Positions 41,400 to 53,183 of a DNA stretch of 64,000 nucleotides are shown here, in pieces (position 1 is the first letter of the stretch; every line of letters starts with the position of its first letter). The DNA lies in contig OX336350.1 in NCBI GenBank assembly GCA_946902875.1, positions 21,256,048-21,320,047 of the forward strand, in the 5' to 3' direction. This stretch comes from Nematopogon swammerdamellus (taxonomy: Eukaryota; Arthropoda; Insecta; Lepidoptera; Adelidae). The notes beneath the pieces are model-generated. The model did not search any database, was not told the DNA's origin, and saw only the letters and a list, made by a program, of their open reading frames with translations. The position numbers were made by a program, and so were the translations under genes.

Positions 41400-42900
41400 G
41401 GCCTCAACATCCCAAGAATATTTCGGAGTCAGGGGTTCTCAACTTTCGGAATATTTTCTAATTTTAAATATTTTAGGGTTCTCAACTTTAAGAAATACTT
41501 TTACTTTTCCGGAATATTTAAGGGAGGTCTCAGCTTCCAAAAATAGTTTGAACTTAGCGGTTTTTAATTTCAAAAATATCTTCAAATTTTGAATTTCTAG
41601 GGTCTCAACTTTAGAAAAATATTTTATTTTTCCTCAGGATATTTAAGGAAGGTCTTAACTTCCAAACATATTTGCACTTAGCGGTTCTTAATTTTCAAAA
41701 ATATTTTCAAATTTTGAAATTTTAGGGTCTCAACTTTAGAAAAATATTTTTACTTTTCCGGAATATTTAAGGGAGGTCTCAGCTTCCAAAAATATTTTGA
41801 ACTTAGCGGTTTTTAATTTCAAAAATATTTTCAAATTTTGAATTTCTAGGGTCTCAACTTTAGAAAAATATTTTATTTTTCCTCAGGATATTTAAGGAAG
41901 GTCTTAACTTCCAAACATATTTGCACTTAGCGGTTCTTAATTTTCAAAAATATTTTCAAATTTTGAAATTCTAGGGTCTCAACTTTAGAAAAATATTTTA
42001 TTTTTCCTTAGGATATTTAAGGGAGGTCTTAACTTCCAAAACGTTTTGAACTTAGCGGTTCTTAATTTTCAAAAGTATTTCCAAATTTTTTATTATTTTG
42101 GGTTTTCAATTTTGAAAAATATTTATTTTCCTCAGGATATTTAAGGGAGGTCTTAACTTCCAAACATATTTGCACTTAGCGGTTCTTAATTTTCAAAAAT
42201 ATTTTCAAATTTTGAAATTCTAGGGTCTCAACTTTAGAAAAATATTTTATTTTTCCTTAGGATATTTAAGGGAGGTCTTAACTTCCAAACATATTTGAAC
42301 TTAGCGGTTCTTAATTTTCAAAAATATTTTCAAATTTTGAAAGTCTAGGGTTCTCAACTTTAGAAAATTATTTTATTTTCCTCAGGATATTTAAGGGAGG
42401 TCTTAACTTCAAAAAAAAAAAAAAAAAAAATTTTGAACTTACCGGTTCTTATTTTTGAAAAATATTTTCAAATTTTAAACATCTTAGGGTTCTCAATTTT
42501 TTAAAAAATATTTTATTCTTCCAGGATATTTAAAGGAGGTCTCAACTTCCAAAAATATTTTGAGGTCAGACATTCTAAACTTTCAAAATTATTTTCAAAT
42601 CTTGAATGTTTAGGGTTCTCAAATTTAGAAAATTACTTTCATTTTCCAGATTATTAAGGGAGGTTTCAAATTCCAAGTATTTTGGATTAAGCGGTCCTCA
42701 GACTTTCGAGAATAGTGCCAAATTTGGAATGGTTTAGGGTTCTCGACTTTAGAAATATTTTAATTTTAGGAATGTTTAGGGAGGAGTCCGACTTTCAATA
42801 TGTTTTGAGTTCAGGAGTTCCCAACTTTCAAAGTGTTTCGGATTTTGAATATTTCAGGGGTCTATACTCTAGTAATGCCTTTATTCTTTCGGAATGTAAG
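41400..42900 (+). repeat. 124-bp tandem array, about ten units
   Basis: The marker (a)agg(g/a)aggtct occurs at 41521, 41646, 41770, 41894, 42020, 42144, 42269, 42394, 42533 and 42656, spaced 123-126 except one 139-base step caused by a 22-base A-run. Each unit contains a gcggttcttaattttcaaaa segment and gggtctcaactttagaaaaa. The half-unit theme (tcaa-tttt) resembles the 69-bp array, suggesting common origin. Confidence 0.9.
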
Positions 42901-43673
42901 GGAAGTGTGTTATGTATATTGCACCTAACGCGAATCAAGGACACGGTAATAGGCTATTAGAGATATTGTAAGTAATTATAAATTTATACCGTGCAGCGCT
43001 GTCACTCGATGCTGGCAGTAGTGAACGAATTCGCTATTCGTTTGATTCCCACGATTTAAAAGGGAAGAAAAAAGGAGAAACTTTATTCTTATAAACACCA
43101 ATACACACGGTCAAACAAAATATCAAATATTGTGTGACAGGTTCAACTCGAGGTTTGATTATTGGATAGACTATCATGAATTGGATGTGATTTATTGTGT
43201 TAATTATTAGTTATTTTTAGTAATTTACTGTCTTATCTTTGAACTTAGCTATATCTGCTTTTGCATAGAGGACATTTTCCCCACATGCGCAGGCATGTCT
43301 GTTCGTGTACACGAATGATACTTGCGTACTTAGGGATCGTGAATACATTGGTGTTTGGGTGCGTGGGCGCATATTTAATTGGTTACTTACATATCTACTT
43401 GTGTGTCTATAGATACCTAATTGCGTGCGTACATGCGTGGATGCGTGCAGGCGTTCGTGCGCATATGTAATTGTGTGCGTACTTGCTGATTGGTATGACT
43501 ATGCTTGCGAATCCGTGCGTACATGCATATTACTTGGTTACCTGCGTCGGTAGGGATTGTTGTGGATGCGCGGGGACAGGCTTCGAACCCCGGACTGCGG
43601 GTGGTTCGTCACTCTTCGGTTTATGATCTGGCTAAGTATTTGTGAGTGAGCTGAGTACATGTTAATATTATCC

Positions 43674-44156
43674 TACTGAAAAAAAAGAGTAAGAAGAGAA
43701 AAGAAAAAAAAAATAACCAAAAGAATAACAAAAGGTAAGTGTATCTCGCAATATTATATTTTAAAATGATAGAACAAGGACTTATAGTTAAATAAGATGC
43801 TGATGAAATATTATGCTACTACTCTCAACCATCCAGGGATTGACAGGAAGAAATTCCTATAATGGGATAAGTCCGCCTTTACGCCTCAGGTAAATTATGT
43901 ACCGTGCATGTTTCTGTGAGATGTGTCCGAACGGTCGGGAATTATTATTTATCTATTTATGTTAAATAATTTATTTTCGTGGATGAATACTAAACCACAT
44001 ATTTACATAGACTAATCACGTGTTTATAGGGTGTATACTTACATGGACTTAACTATATATATATTTTTTTTAAATATCAATTCTATAATTAATTATTAGA
44101 CCAAATAAGAGGTAGAGGATTTGAATATTGTTTTAATTATGATTTTTCTTTTTCAG
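43674..44156 (+). other. Candidate intron with purine-rich upstream tract
   Basis: A 60-base A/G-rich tract (43674-43734) ends in aaag|gtaagt, a perfect donor at 43735. At 44156 gatttttctttttcag|gaaa is a strong acceptor with a polypyrimidine tract. The 422-base interval fits an insect intron. It suggests that the element makes a spliced non-coding RNA. A purine tract of this kind could also serve as a secondary plus-strand primer. Confidence 0.4.
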
Positions 44157-44810
44157 GAAAATACTTATTCGTCTTTGAATAAATAGGTACTTGAGTGCGG
44201 TTAATGTTAACGTTTTATTTATAGTGGGGTTTACATAAGTCTACGCATACCAAAATCAACGAATATTCTTCGATGCACATGCGGATTGCAATATTGCAGG
44301 GCAATATTGCATTATTATTATTAATTTGTAATCAAGATCGAAAAAAAAATATATATATACGAATTAAACTTGGCGTTTTATTAGGTACACTGGACCATTT
44401 AAACGGTGCCCTGTATCTATTCTTATTAGAAGGTCCTATTGTCTCATATTATGATCGAACAGGTGGTAAAATGTTTCAAGTTATATATAAAATTACTTAT
44501 AAAATAAGAATCTGGTTTTATTGTTCGGGTTGTGTGAAGCAGAATACTGTTACACACATCGCCTTGACATTGCGGGGTATTTTATAAGTATCTTAAACTG
44601 TTTAAAGTATTGTACGTCGGGTTGATAAATGCTGTATGAGTTGACGAGTGTTGTGTAAAAAAGTTTTATCATCGTGCTAGCTGAAGGCGGGTAATGTTGA
44701 GCGGATCTTTATGCATTTGTTTTGGGTGGTGAGTTATTTAGGAGAGGTTGGGGTTGGGGATGATACATTAATTTTATGGGAGGATGAGCAATGGAGGATA
44801 CGACGAATCT

Positions 44811-47365
44811 GGCGGGCGAACGGTGAGTCTTCAACAATCGTACTAACCTTTATGTTATGCATGTATACTATTATTTAGAACGCGGAATTTGGAAGGCGAA
44901 GAATTGGGAGAAGTTTGGTTTGACGTACAGTAGAGATTTCCTATTTATCTGGTAACTGAAAGGACGACTCCTTTACGGCGTACGCGCATCATATTGTGCC
45001 GTAACAAGAGCATACTTGTTGTCTTTAGGGTTACGGAATGCATATGTTTAGGCGGGCGAGAAAATGGAATAGGTTAAAATTAGATAGAAAATAAAATAAA
45101 TGTTATAGAATAAAATAGGTATGGTAATGATCAAAGATAAAAACTACCTTCTTATCGCAGTCTTAAGGGAATGCGAATCTGTACGTGTAGACCATAGGTT
45201 TAGGGGCCGTGATCGTCTAGTGGGTAGGACCCTACGTTGTTAGGGTAGTATTGCTACAGTGCGATACTGTTTAACTTAGAGAAGTAGTAGAATAATGATA
45301 TTTACTATTCAATACTGAAATTTCAGAATTGAAAGTGAATTGGTTTGGTAAAATACGGTAATTTGGTACGATTTGAATTGGTTTGGTAAAATACGGTAAA
45401 GTGGGTGCGAATTGACTCCGTTTGGTAAAATCCGGTAAAGTGGGTACGAATTGACTCGGTTTGGTAAAATACGGTATAAGTGGTACGATTTGACTCGGTT
45501 TGGTAAAATACGGTAAGGTGGTACGATTTGACTCGGTTTGGTCAAATTCGGTAAGTAAACCACGTAGTTATCATAGGATAGGATAGAGTCCGGCGGGCGA
45601 GGTAAGATACTAGGTAGGTTGTTTTTCGTATGTGCAATATAGGAAGGGAACACAATAGGGAACGATCATCATTTGTTGGACGAGCTATAGAGTAAACATA
45701 GTTTGGCGGGCGTACTACTTACTAACGGTAGGGTTCGGTCCACCTGGTACGGGAGGAGTAGGTAGAAGGGAGTCTTGAGCGACAGACTAGGGATTGGGGT
45801 TATGGTTTATATAGGGATAGATAGAGCGTGTACGGAGGATATTTCGGATAAAATATCAGTTAAAACAGTCAGTTAATACGGTGCGTTCATAGATTTACAT
45901 AGTCAGGCGGGCGAATAGAGTATGAAAATGAAGTAAAATTGGTAATTAGGGCATCGAACGTAGCCGCGGATCGTGTGTAGGTTGGCGAGTTAAATTATGC
46001 TGTCCTGAAGTAAGGACGAGTTAGGAGGTACAGTTGTAGATATAGATTCTTAGTATTATTCTGGGGTTAATTAAAGGACGGAGACAGTAGAAACTATAGC
46101 ATATATATAGCTAGGGAATAGAAAGCTCTAACGAATAATACCCGCTACGGACAAATAGGAATAAAATCCTGTTCGGCGTGGGGGAGTTGAGTTATTGATA
46201 ATTATGAACAAAAGGTTTTAAGACTTAGAATAGACTTGTTGGTAGATGCTGGGTTTGGATGGTTGTGTAAATACAGAAATACGCGAGTAAACCATTGGGT
46301 ATTATAGTGTCTGTACTCGGTAGTGAAACTTCCTTCTAATGAGAGCAGAGCTCTGACCTGAAGAGACTTTTACAATGAATCAGGACACTTTGGTTTCGAT
46401 TTTTATTGCATTTCCCATACATTGCTCCGAAAAGAATGTGAACGTAAACTCAGTGTGTTGAACACACGAATGGGACTTGGAAAATGTGAGGTGAACAAAG
46501 CCATAGTGCAGAACTTTACATTTCATCGAGACCTTAATTTGTTCTCGCTCGGGAGGGAAAATGTTATCATGTACCGAGGGCGTTCTACACTAAGCAAAAA
46601 GGAGCGTTTAAAGTTAGTGGTGACATTTTCCGGTCTATGAAAAGTGATAGAACATAGCAATTTGAACCATTGACCGGAGCAATGTTGGATGAGATTAAAG
46701 TAGAGTCGTGTACAATCAGACTGGGCCCATCCATTCGTCAACGGGTGAGTTAGTTAGCAAAGGTTATGATTCGGAAGAAGCAAAGTCAATTTAATATTCT
46801 CTCAGTAATAATTTCCCAGTTTTCCTGTCTATAACTAGAAAGGTTAAGGTGTTGGAATGTGCGGCGTGTCTAAACCGGAGGTGGCAAGGTATGTTGTGCG
46901 CTCTTCCTGGAGAGAAGTACTGATCCTGCCCTACCAGCGAGGGGTAAGACTACAGGTTTCCTGAGCTGGTGGGAAATCTTTCTATGGCATGAAACAGGGT
47001 ATTAAGTGTTTAGTAATTTCATTTTGAGCTTCTGATGAGTCTAACCTGACTATACTAGGACGAATGCCCATATGTTGTGTTGTGTGGTCGGGACTGCTTA
47101 GCACCAAAATAAAATGCCACAATCATTCTGGTAAGGGAACAAACACCCTATTAGAAGAATTTGTTGGTACTACGGACCTTCTGGACAGGGAACGAACACC
47201 CTAACAGAGGCACATCTACGAAAAGCAGTACTGCAGCCATAGCATTAATATATGTTGGCGACAGACAGACATAGACTATAGTATGGTGTAGAGACGCTAG
47301 TCGCGATCATGGAAGGAGAAAATAGATTCTTTCCCATGCCGCGAAAATCGCCTCTAGGCGGGCGA
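44811..47365 (+). repeat. Six dispersed ggcgggcga motifs
   Basis: Located at 44811, 45051, 45592, 45714 (ggcgggcgt), 45906 and 47357, the last directly against the 3' LTR. The word is rare in such AT-rich sequence and is flanked by a or t on the left. Otherwise this segment holds no coding or structural feature beyond the 39-bp array. Confidence 0.6.
45341..45570 (+). repeat. 39-bp tandem array, six units
   Basis: Units of ggtttggtaaaatacggtaa agtgggtacgaattgactc start about every 38-40 bases from 45341 to 45534. Confidence 0.9.
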
Positions 47366-47366
47366 C

Positions 47367-49716
47367 TGTGACGAATCACAACCTACCTCAATGAAAATAG
47401 CTAGCAATAGGACGTATGAAGGCTGGCTGGTAAAATGTTATAAGGCGTAGGAGTTAGTTTAGCGCCTGGGTAGTGAGTATAGCAAAGAGACCGCGTTGCG
47501 TATAAATTGTAGCGGGTGGCATGTAGTCAGGCGCAGATAATACAACTTGCATACATTTTGAACAGAAATAGCTAGCAACACCGTATAAGCGATAAATGAT
47601 GATAGATAAGTATTATACGTCGGCATGCAGTAAGATATAGGACGAATTGACTGTATTACATCTACTTTTGTGAATTCGTAGCATTTTTCAGAGATTAGCT
47701 ACTGAAAGTTTTAGGGAAATATGGAACGCATTTTTAAGGAAAATTGCTTCAGGCATTGTGATTGGTTGACCAATGGGAAACGCGGAAATGATGTTGGGGA
47801 TGATTTTCGATTGGTCATGGGGGTAAGAGTGGGAGTAAGAAAGCGAGGCTATTTAAGGGCGTGTAACACGGTAGGAGCACTTTTTCTGCAGCTGCGAGCC
47901 TCGAGGGAACAACGTGCCTGAGCCCCGGTAATCTCTAAGTCGCATCGAGCGCCATTGTTTTTCGGCATCAACGCTTCGGTGAGTCTTGGACGCCGCGCGA
48001 TATTTTGGAGTTTTCTAGTTGCAATTCGACCAGTTCTATTAAATTGCATTGTCTTGAAGTCTTCTTTTGGTGGCTGGGCTAGTTTTGGAAACAATACTGG
48101 CTTTTCAGAAATTATTTGCTAGTATTAGGGATGTGAAATATTTTTATATGGACCATCACTGGAGCACTGTGTGGGATGCTAGCTATGCTGAAATATGCAT
48201 ACATGCATACTATTACAGGGCTCTTTCCCTTTTGGAGCACTGGGTGAGGGAGCGGGTACGCTGAAATATGCATGCACGCCCACTCACGCAGAGTTCTTTC
48301 ATGGAATGTTGTGAGGGAAGCGGGTTTTGCTGAAATATGCATACACGCACGATCTCACAGGGTTCTTCCTTGGAACGTTGTATGTGGGTTGCGGGTACGC
48401 TGAAATATGCATGCGCGCGCACTCATGCGAGGTTCTTTTCCTTTCGATGGAATGTTGGGTGGCAACGCTAGCTATGCTGAATAAGCATACACGCTTGTTC
48501 GCACAAGATTCAGTTCATTCTCTATGATATCACGAGAAAATGCCTCGTGGTAAGAAGACGTAACATAAGGTCGAAGAGCAACTGGAATTCTGGCTAAATT
48601 ATCAAATTATAACGTGGGTAGTTAGGTTCTTCAAACACTAAATTCATATTGGTAGGTTAGTCATGTAGCTGTGTGAATTAATTCTCCTTAATCTTGCAAG
48701 GGAGAGAGGGTTCGCTTCGTGGGAACGAGTAGTATCATAGCGTGTAGTAGTTAGTGAGGTAGGTACTAGGAAGACCAGGTAAATACCCCACAGTGGTTAT
48801 CCTTAGTCCTGCTAGGGGAAGAGGTCCAAATTGTTATGATCTGTTAGAGCGATACCTATTCTATCTGGGCGAAGGAGTGGCGGTACTCTAAGGACCGGTG
48901 CAAGCTGAGCTGACCGTCTGAGGAGGAAACCTGTGGTAGCCTTCTTTCGATAGGCGGAGCCCGTCGGACGAAGTACTTCGAGGTTAGGATAGGGACCACA
49001 CACACACACACTTACACACACACGCACGCCTTTAGGATTTGGGGTCCGTAGGGGCCCTAAATCACCCACATTACACCACGAGTTTCATTTTAAATCTCTT
49101 CCTAAGAGAAACAGTTTCTTCACAGGATAGGAAACAAAGGGGGCCATTAGGTATACAAAATAGAGCTGCTGGTAGTGAAGCAGCCCTATATGGATGATGG
49201 CCACTGTGAGGAGCGTGGAGAGCCCGGGTGAGGAAACCCGGACTCGTGGAGCTCCTTACTTCCCCTTCGGGGGAAATTGTTTGAATAATATGAAAATTAC
49301 TGGTTAACACAATTTCTGGGAGGAGAGAACACAGACAATTACAATGTGAGGGAAGAGACACAGTAATATAGGAGAGGCGGACTTAGGCAGAAAATTTCAT
49401 ATGTAGTTAGAATATTATTCGAAGAACAAAGGTTAAGATAGAAAGCTAGGGATTGAGTTAGTACTCTGGGTTATACGGTTACACAACGCTTCCTCGAAGA
49501 GAGGAAGATACAGGGTCCATCTACACTTAACTCAGTGTACACGTATGTATACATTGATTGAGTTTACCTAGAGATCACTTGAATGCTAAACGCAGGCCAT
49601 GTTTTATTTTAGAGGTTACTCGCGGAAGCGTGGAATTTCGGAATAATTATTCGACAACACCTATCGGGTGAAGTATAAATACAAAATATACTTTGGTGAG
49701 AGGCTAGTTCGTCGCA
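47367..49716 (+). repeat. 3' LTR, 2,350 bp
   Basis: Second copy of the LTR, starting tgtgacgaatcacaacc at 47367 and ending gttcgtcgca at 49716, followed by the target duplication ccag. All promoter, tandem-unit and hairpin features of the 5' LTR are repeated here. Confidence 0.93.
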
Positions 49717-50103
49717 CCAGACACAGCCAATAACACCACTCCTCGCGAAACCACGCTCAGAGAGGCGCCGTGCCAGCTACAAGGCGGACAAAGAGGCCGT
49801 TGTCTAATTTATTAACACACTCGCCGGAAGTCCGTTCCATATTTTCGCCGTACGAAATAGGAACGATTTCGAAAAGCGATGCGTTCTCAGAAGTTTTGCG
49901 TCAATAACATATGGATGTTCCGAGCGTGTCCGGCGGGTGTGACGGAAACGAATCGGGCAGGAGGGATTAGGGAAGCCAGTTCTTCGGAGCATCGGCAGTG
50001 GTAGTACCTATAAAACAGGCTACCTGAACCAATTGTTCGCCTCTGTTGCAATGATTCAAGTCCCTCCGTGAGCTTGGCATCACCAATTAGGCGAACTTAC
50101 GAA
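49717..50103 (-). pseudogene. LINE 3' part hosting the LTR element (right half)
   Basis: Minus-strand frames from about 50100 give R-L-I-G-D-A-K-L, G-S-L-F-Y-R-Y-Y. After a frameshift follow R-S-E-H-P-Y-V-I-D, R-F-S-K-S-F-L-F-R-T-A-K-I-W-N-G-L-P and a stop. The 3' UTR runs through 49717 and resumes at 35600. It is the C-terminal RT domain of a Jockey/CR1-type LINE, 5'-truncated. The element was interrupted in its UTR by the LTR retrotransposon. Confidence 0.8.
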
Positions 50104-50624
50104 CTTACAGTAATGTGCACACAATGCTACGCGGCCGCTCAGCTCAGCGATCGCATTTCGAAATTTCCAGCCAATGAGAGAGCGCAAAGGAGTCGATATA
50201 TATCCCAAATTCTGGCGATTGTGTCCCCGAAATCCTGAACATTTAGCCAAGGGCGACTCTATCCCCCCGCGCTGATCACAAGAGAGATTCGTACTCACTG
50301 TTATCCTGCTTCGCTTTAGTGGCTGTTATGAATTCTCTCAAGTTTTGGGGAAAGCTCCAGAACAAAGGAAGGTGTGTTAACTAGGTAAAGTTGTACGCCG
50401 TGACGTGCCGTAGCTCTCGCTGGAGCGCGCCTCGTGTCGGTTGACACGTCTCGCTCTGCGCCAGGGAGAGAGTGCGACAAGGGCGAGTGCGGTGTAACGC
50501 CGCGCCGCGCTGCAGTAGCCTGTAGCCACTTCGCACAAGTCTAGGTAACTGGGTCACGATGCGATTGCGTTTTACTTACTGGTAGTAAGTACCCGCAGCT
50601 GGCGCAGTTGTGTTTGCACAAGGG
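50104..50624. other. GC-richer unassigned block
   Basis: 50390-50530 is CpG-rich (gcgccgcgccgcgctgcag). It may be a promoter-like remnant, but no downstream coding exon is seen. Confidence 0.3.
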
Positions 50625-50918
50625 CAAGCCTGCTTCACCGTTCGGAACCGGTGTAAAACTGTAGGTCCCTTCCCTTGCCCCTTACTAGGTGGTAGGCTCA
50701 AATTGTAGCCGACTGGGTTGGTACCACCGTACTGGATGTAAGATGGCCGCAAGCAACCTCGGTTGTGTTCTCCTCTAGTCCAGTATAGCCAGCAATCTAG
50801 GGAAGTCTCCGGTATGGCACCTACCTTCTTGGAGGTGATATTGGCTGGTTAGAGCATGTGCTTTGGCCCCTCCGACTCAGCCACCCATACCGGATTACAT
50901 AAAAAAAAAAAAAAAAAA
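50625..50918 (+). mobile_element. SINE family B2, 5'-truncated
   Basis: Starts at the head/body junction (gcttcaccgttcggaaccgg), then GTAAAACTGTAGGTCCCTT, gttggtaccaccgtactgg, gatattggctggttagagc and poly(A) at 50901-50918. Confidence 0.85.
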
Positions 50919-50945
50919 GCCTACTCTATCGCCAAAAAACTTTGG

Positions 50946-51198
50946 ATTTTTAGGGCTCCGTACGGGACTCTTATTACAAAGTTTGCGCCGACGTCTGCCC
51001 GTCCGTCTGTCCTTTATTGATGTAATCCGGTATGGTTGGCTGATTAAAAGGGACCAGAGCAAGTTTTTTTGTTGTTTTTCTCTATCGTAAAAACGGTTAT
51101 ACGGTCAAGCGTCTTTGGTGTGATTATAGCGCAAACTAAAACAACAAATAATAAAAACCCACCAATTGCGTGGTGCCAGTTGGCCGGTTTTTATAGCT
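50946..51198 (+). repeat. Dispersed repeat family C interrupted by a SINE B tail
   Basis: tttttagggctccgtacggg...gtctgcccgtccgtctgtcc is family C. 51016-51062 (gatgtaatccggtatggttg) is a piece of SINE B. Family C seems to resume to ttggccggttttta near 51193. Confidence 0.5.
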
Positions 51199-51966
51199 AC
51201 TTGAGAGCAGGCCTGACCGTGAATATACTGATCTAGTTTGTGAAACACATTCGACAAATCTTCGAATGGTTGAAGGATTCTTATCTGTTTTCCGATAAAT
51301 TAATAACTGTTTTGACATAACTGTGTTTGCGGTTGCGGTATCTTGATTAATGAACTGTTACCTGAATGTGTAATATATTTACCGAGGCACAAGCTCCTAT
51401 CAATGTTCTTTCAGAGGCTTTCATGGATTGTCCTAAGTGACAGGATCAATTCAGTCAGAATTCGTTTCTGTCGCTGACGTTCGCCTTATTTCGTCCATCT
51501 CAAATCGAAATCCAATATTCGTTCGACCTTACTCGCGTCAAATCTTCCTTCTCGGCATCCAGCCAGCGATCGCACATATCGCTTAGTGTCACGAGTCACG
51601 ACCGCGTCGGATCCTCTCCCCGCCGCGCCTCTGCCGGCGCCGCCGTGTCTGTCTCATGCATGATCCCATTTGTGTGCTCGCCGGCCACGTTGTTGGTTTT
51701 ACTTGACAGTTACTTTAACCAAATATACCGGATGCTTGCCCACTTGACGATAACCGCGCGGCGACAAGACGCGACGTCGTCGCCGGCTCTCGCACTCGCG
51801 GCGACGACGACGACGGCGGCGGCAACGTCACGGTAGCGGCGGCGTTTAATATATTTTTATCTCAACTGCTAGCTATGTACGCTTGCTAATTATAAGAAAA
51901 TCGGCCAAGTGCGTGTCGGACTAGCGCGGTTTCTGCACCACAAAAACGAGTGGGGACAGCCCTTTA
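51199..51966. other. Spacer with GC-rich pocket and family C end
   Basis: 51600-51845 is CpG-rich, including cggcgacgacgacgacgg. 51899-51943 carries tcggccaagtgcgtgtcgga, a family C terminus. No coding exon recognised. Confidence 0.35.
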
Positions 51967-52735
51967 CTACGAGGGTGGATCCAAAACTTCTAAGCCCGAC
52001 CATGAAATTGAAAGAAAAGTGGGTCCAAATCAATTTTTATTTTTCGCCATAGTCTCCATTAAGGTCAATGCACTTTTTCCACCTGACCTGCAACCTTCGA
52101 AAAAAAAAGATTCCGGAAGGTCGTCAAAAAACTCATTTACTGCGGCTTTAAGTGTTTTTTTTTATTTGAAAAAAGGTGGTAATCCGAGGGGGCTAAATCC
52201 GACGAATAAGGTGCGTGGGGCAATAATTCATAACCACAATTATGGATTTCAGACATTGATTCAGCCGAAGTGAGAACCCGGGCGTTGTTGTCTTGATGGA
52301 ACAACACTTTCTTCCGCAGCAACGCAACCCCGGCCTTTTTTTAACCGACTTCCAAAAAAGGAGGAGGTTCTCAATTCGTCTGTATGTTTTTTTTTATTTT
52401 TTTTTTTATTTTTTTTTTTTCTTTGATTTCTTCTTGAAGTCTTCGCAAAAGGTTCCAATAATATTTTGAATTTATAGTTTTGCCTTTTGGTAAATAATCC
52501 ACGAAAATAATCTCCTTCGCATCCCAGAAAACTGAAGCCATGACTTTGTTGGTTGACAAAACGACCTTAGCCTTCTTCGGAGTGGGTGTGCCAGATCTTT
52601 TCCACTGCTTCGATTGTTGTTTCGATTCAGGAGTATGGTGGTGAACCCAGCTTTCATCCATGGTAACGAAACGGGACAAAAAATCCTCGGGATCTGCCTC
52701 AAAAAGTTCCAAACAATCGAGGGAAATTGTGAAGC
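51967..52735 (-). pseudogene. mariner transposase, broken, N-terminus missing
   Basis: Minus-strand reading from about 52735 gives L-E-L-F-E-A-D-P-E-D-F-L-S-R, T-M-D-E-S-W-V-H-H (first catalytic Asp), later V-L-F-H-Q-D-N-N-A-R-V (second Asp), and Y-S-S-D-L-A-P-S-D-Y-H-L-F (third, the D34D position). Family members of about 345 residues use these three Asp residues for cut-and-paste at TA. The DNA-binding N-terminal 130 residues are absent, a 100-bp repeat interrupts the frame at 52341-52440, and stops and frameshifts follow. The left end tacgagggtggatccaaaa (51967) resembles a mariner terminal repeat. Confidence 0.85.
52341..52440 (-). repeat. Family I repeat inserted into the mariner
   Basis: ttaaccgacttccaaaaaag, gaggaggttctcaattcg and a T-rich tail split the transposase frame between the E-E-I-K-E-K region and the R-K-x-V-L-F-H-Q-D segment. 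Same family as 31187-31432. Confidence 0.75.
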
Positions 52736-53183
52736 AAACTCAGTTTGTTTTCATGTTATATTTGGTTTTAGGCTATAAATCACAACGCTACGTCTTCGGC
52801 GGCGGCGGTCTGAGCTGTGAGCGAAGAGAAACCACGGGCAAAAGTTAGTACTACAATGATTTTATTACTAAGTTGTGAATCCAGTCGCTACAAGGTCACG
52901 TCATTAGTCTGTGGGTACTCATCTTTAATTTAACTTTCCTAAGTCTTAAGATTTGCGAGACATTACACACAGTTCATTAATTTACATAAACTGGTAGGGT
53001 TAGTTAGGCTTACGCTGTATGTTCTAGTCCGCACAAATTAAAGAATTTCCGATTTGGCACCTCTCCAGGCTCCGCCGCCAGCGCGGAGGATTGAGAAAAA
53101 ACGTGACTTTCATTCAAGTTGCCGCCGGCGCCGAGCCGGCCCGCCGCGCCGTCCCCGCGCCCCGGCCCGCCACGCCGCGCCGC
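52736..53183. other. Spacer, GC-rich at the right end
   Basis: 53085-53183 is GC-rich (gccggcgccgagccgg). No gene recognised. Confidence 0.35.

Larger units (their letters stand above)
35601..49716 (+). mobile_element. 14.1-kb non-autonomous LTR retrotransposon without gag-pol
   Basis: Two direct repeats of 2,350 bp (35601-37950, 47367-49716) begin TGTGACGAATCACAACC and end GTTCGTCGCA, i.e. TG...CA. CCAG occurs directly outside both ends (35597-35600, 49717-49720), a 4-bp target duplication. The 9,416-bp interior (37951-47366) has no frame above about 115 codons and none resembles gag, protease, RT, integrase or env. Known non-autonomous LTR classes (TRIM, LARD) share this lack of coding; the large size suits LARD. 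A purine tract next to the 3' LTR is weak (aggcgggcgac). Orientation is chosen from the TATA box and poly(A) signal in the LTR and is an inference. Confidence 0.88.

Noticed and set aside
40570..42900. CRISPR array
   Set aside because: Units are contiguous tandem repeats without unique spacers, in a eukaryotic context.
35601..49716. Segmental duplication instead of LTRs
   Set aside because: TG...CA ends, exact CCAG flanks and the reconstructable LINE target favour retrotransposition.
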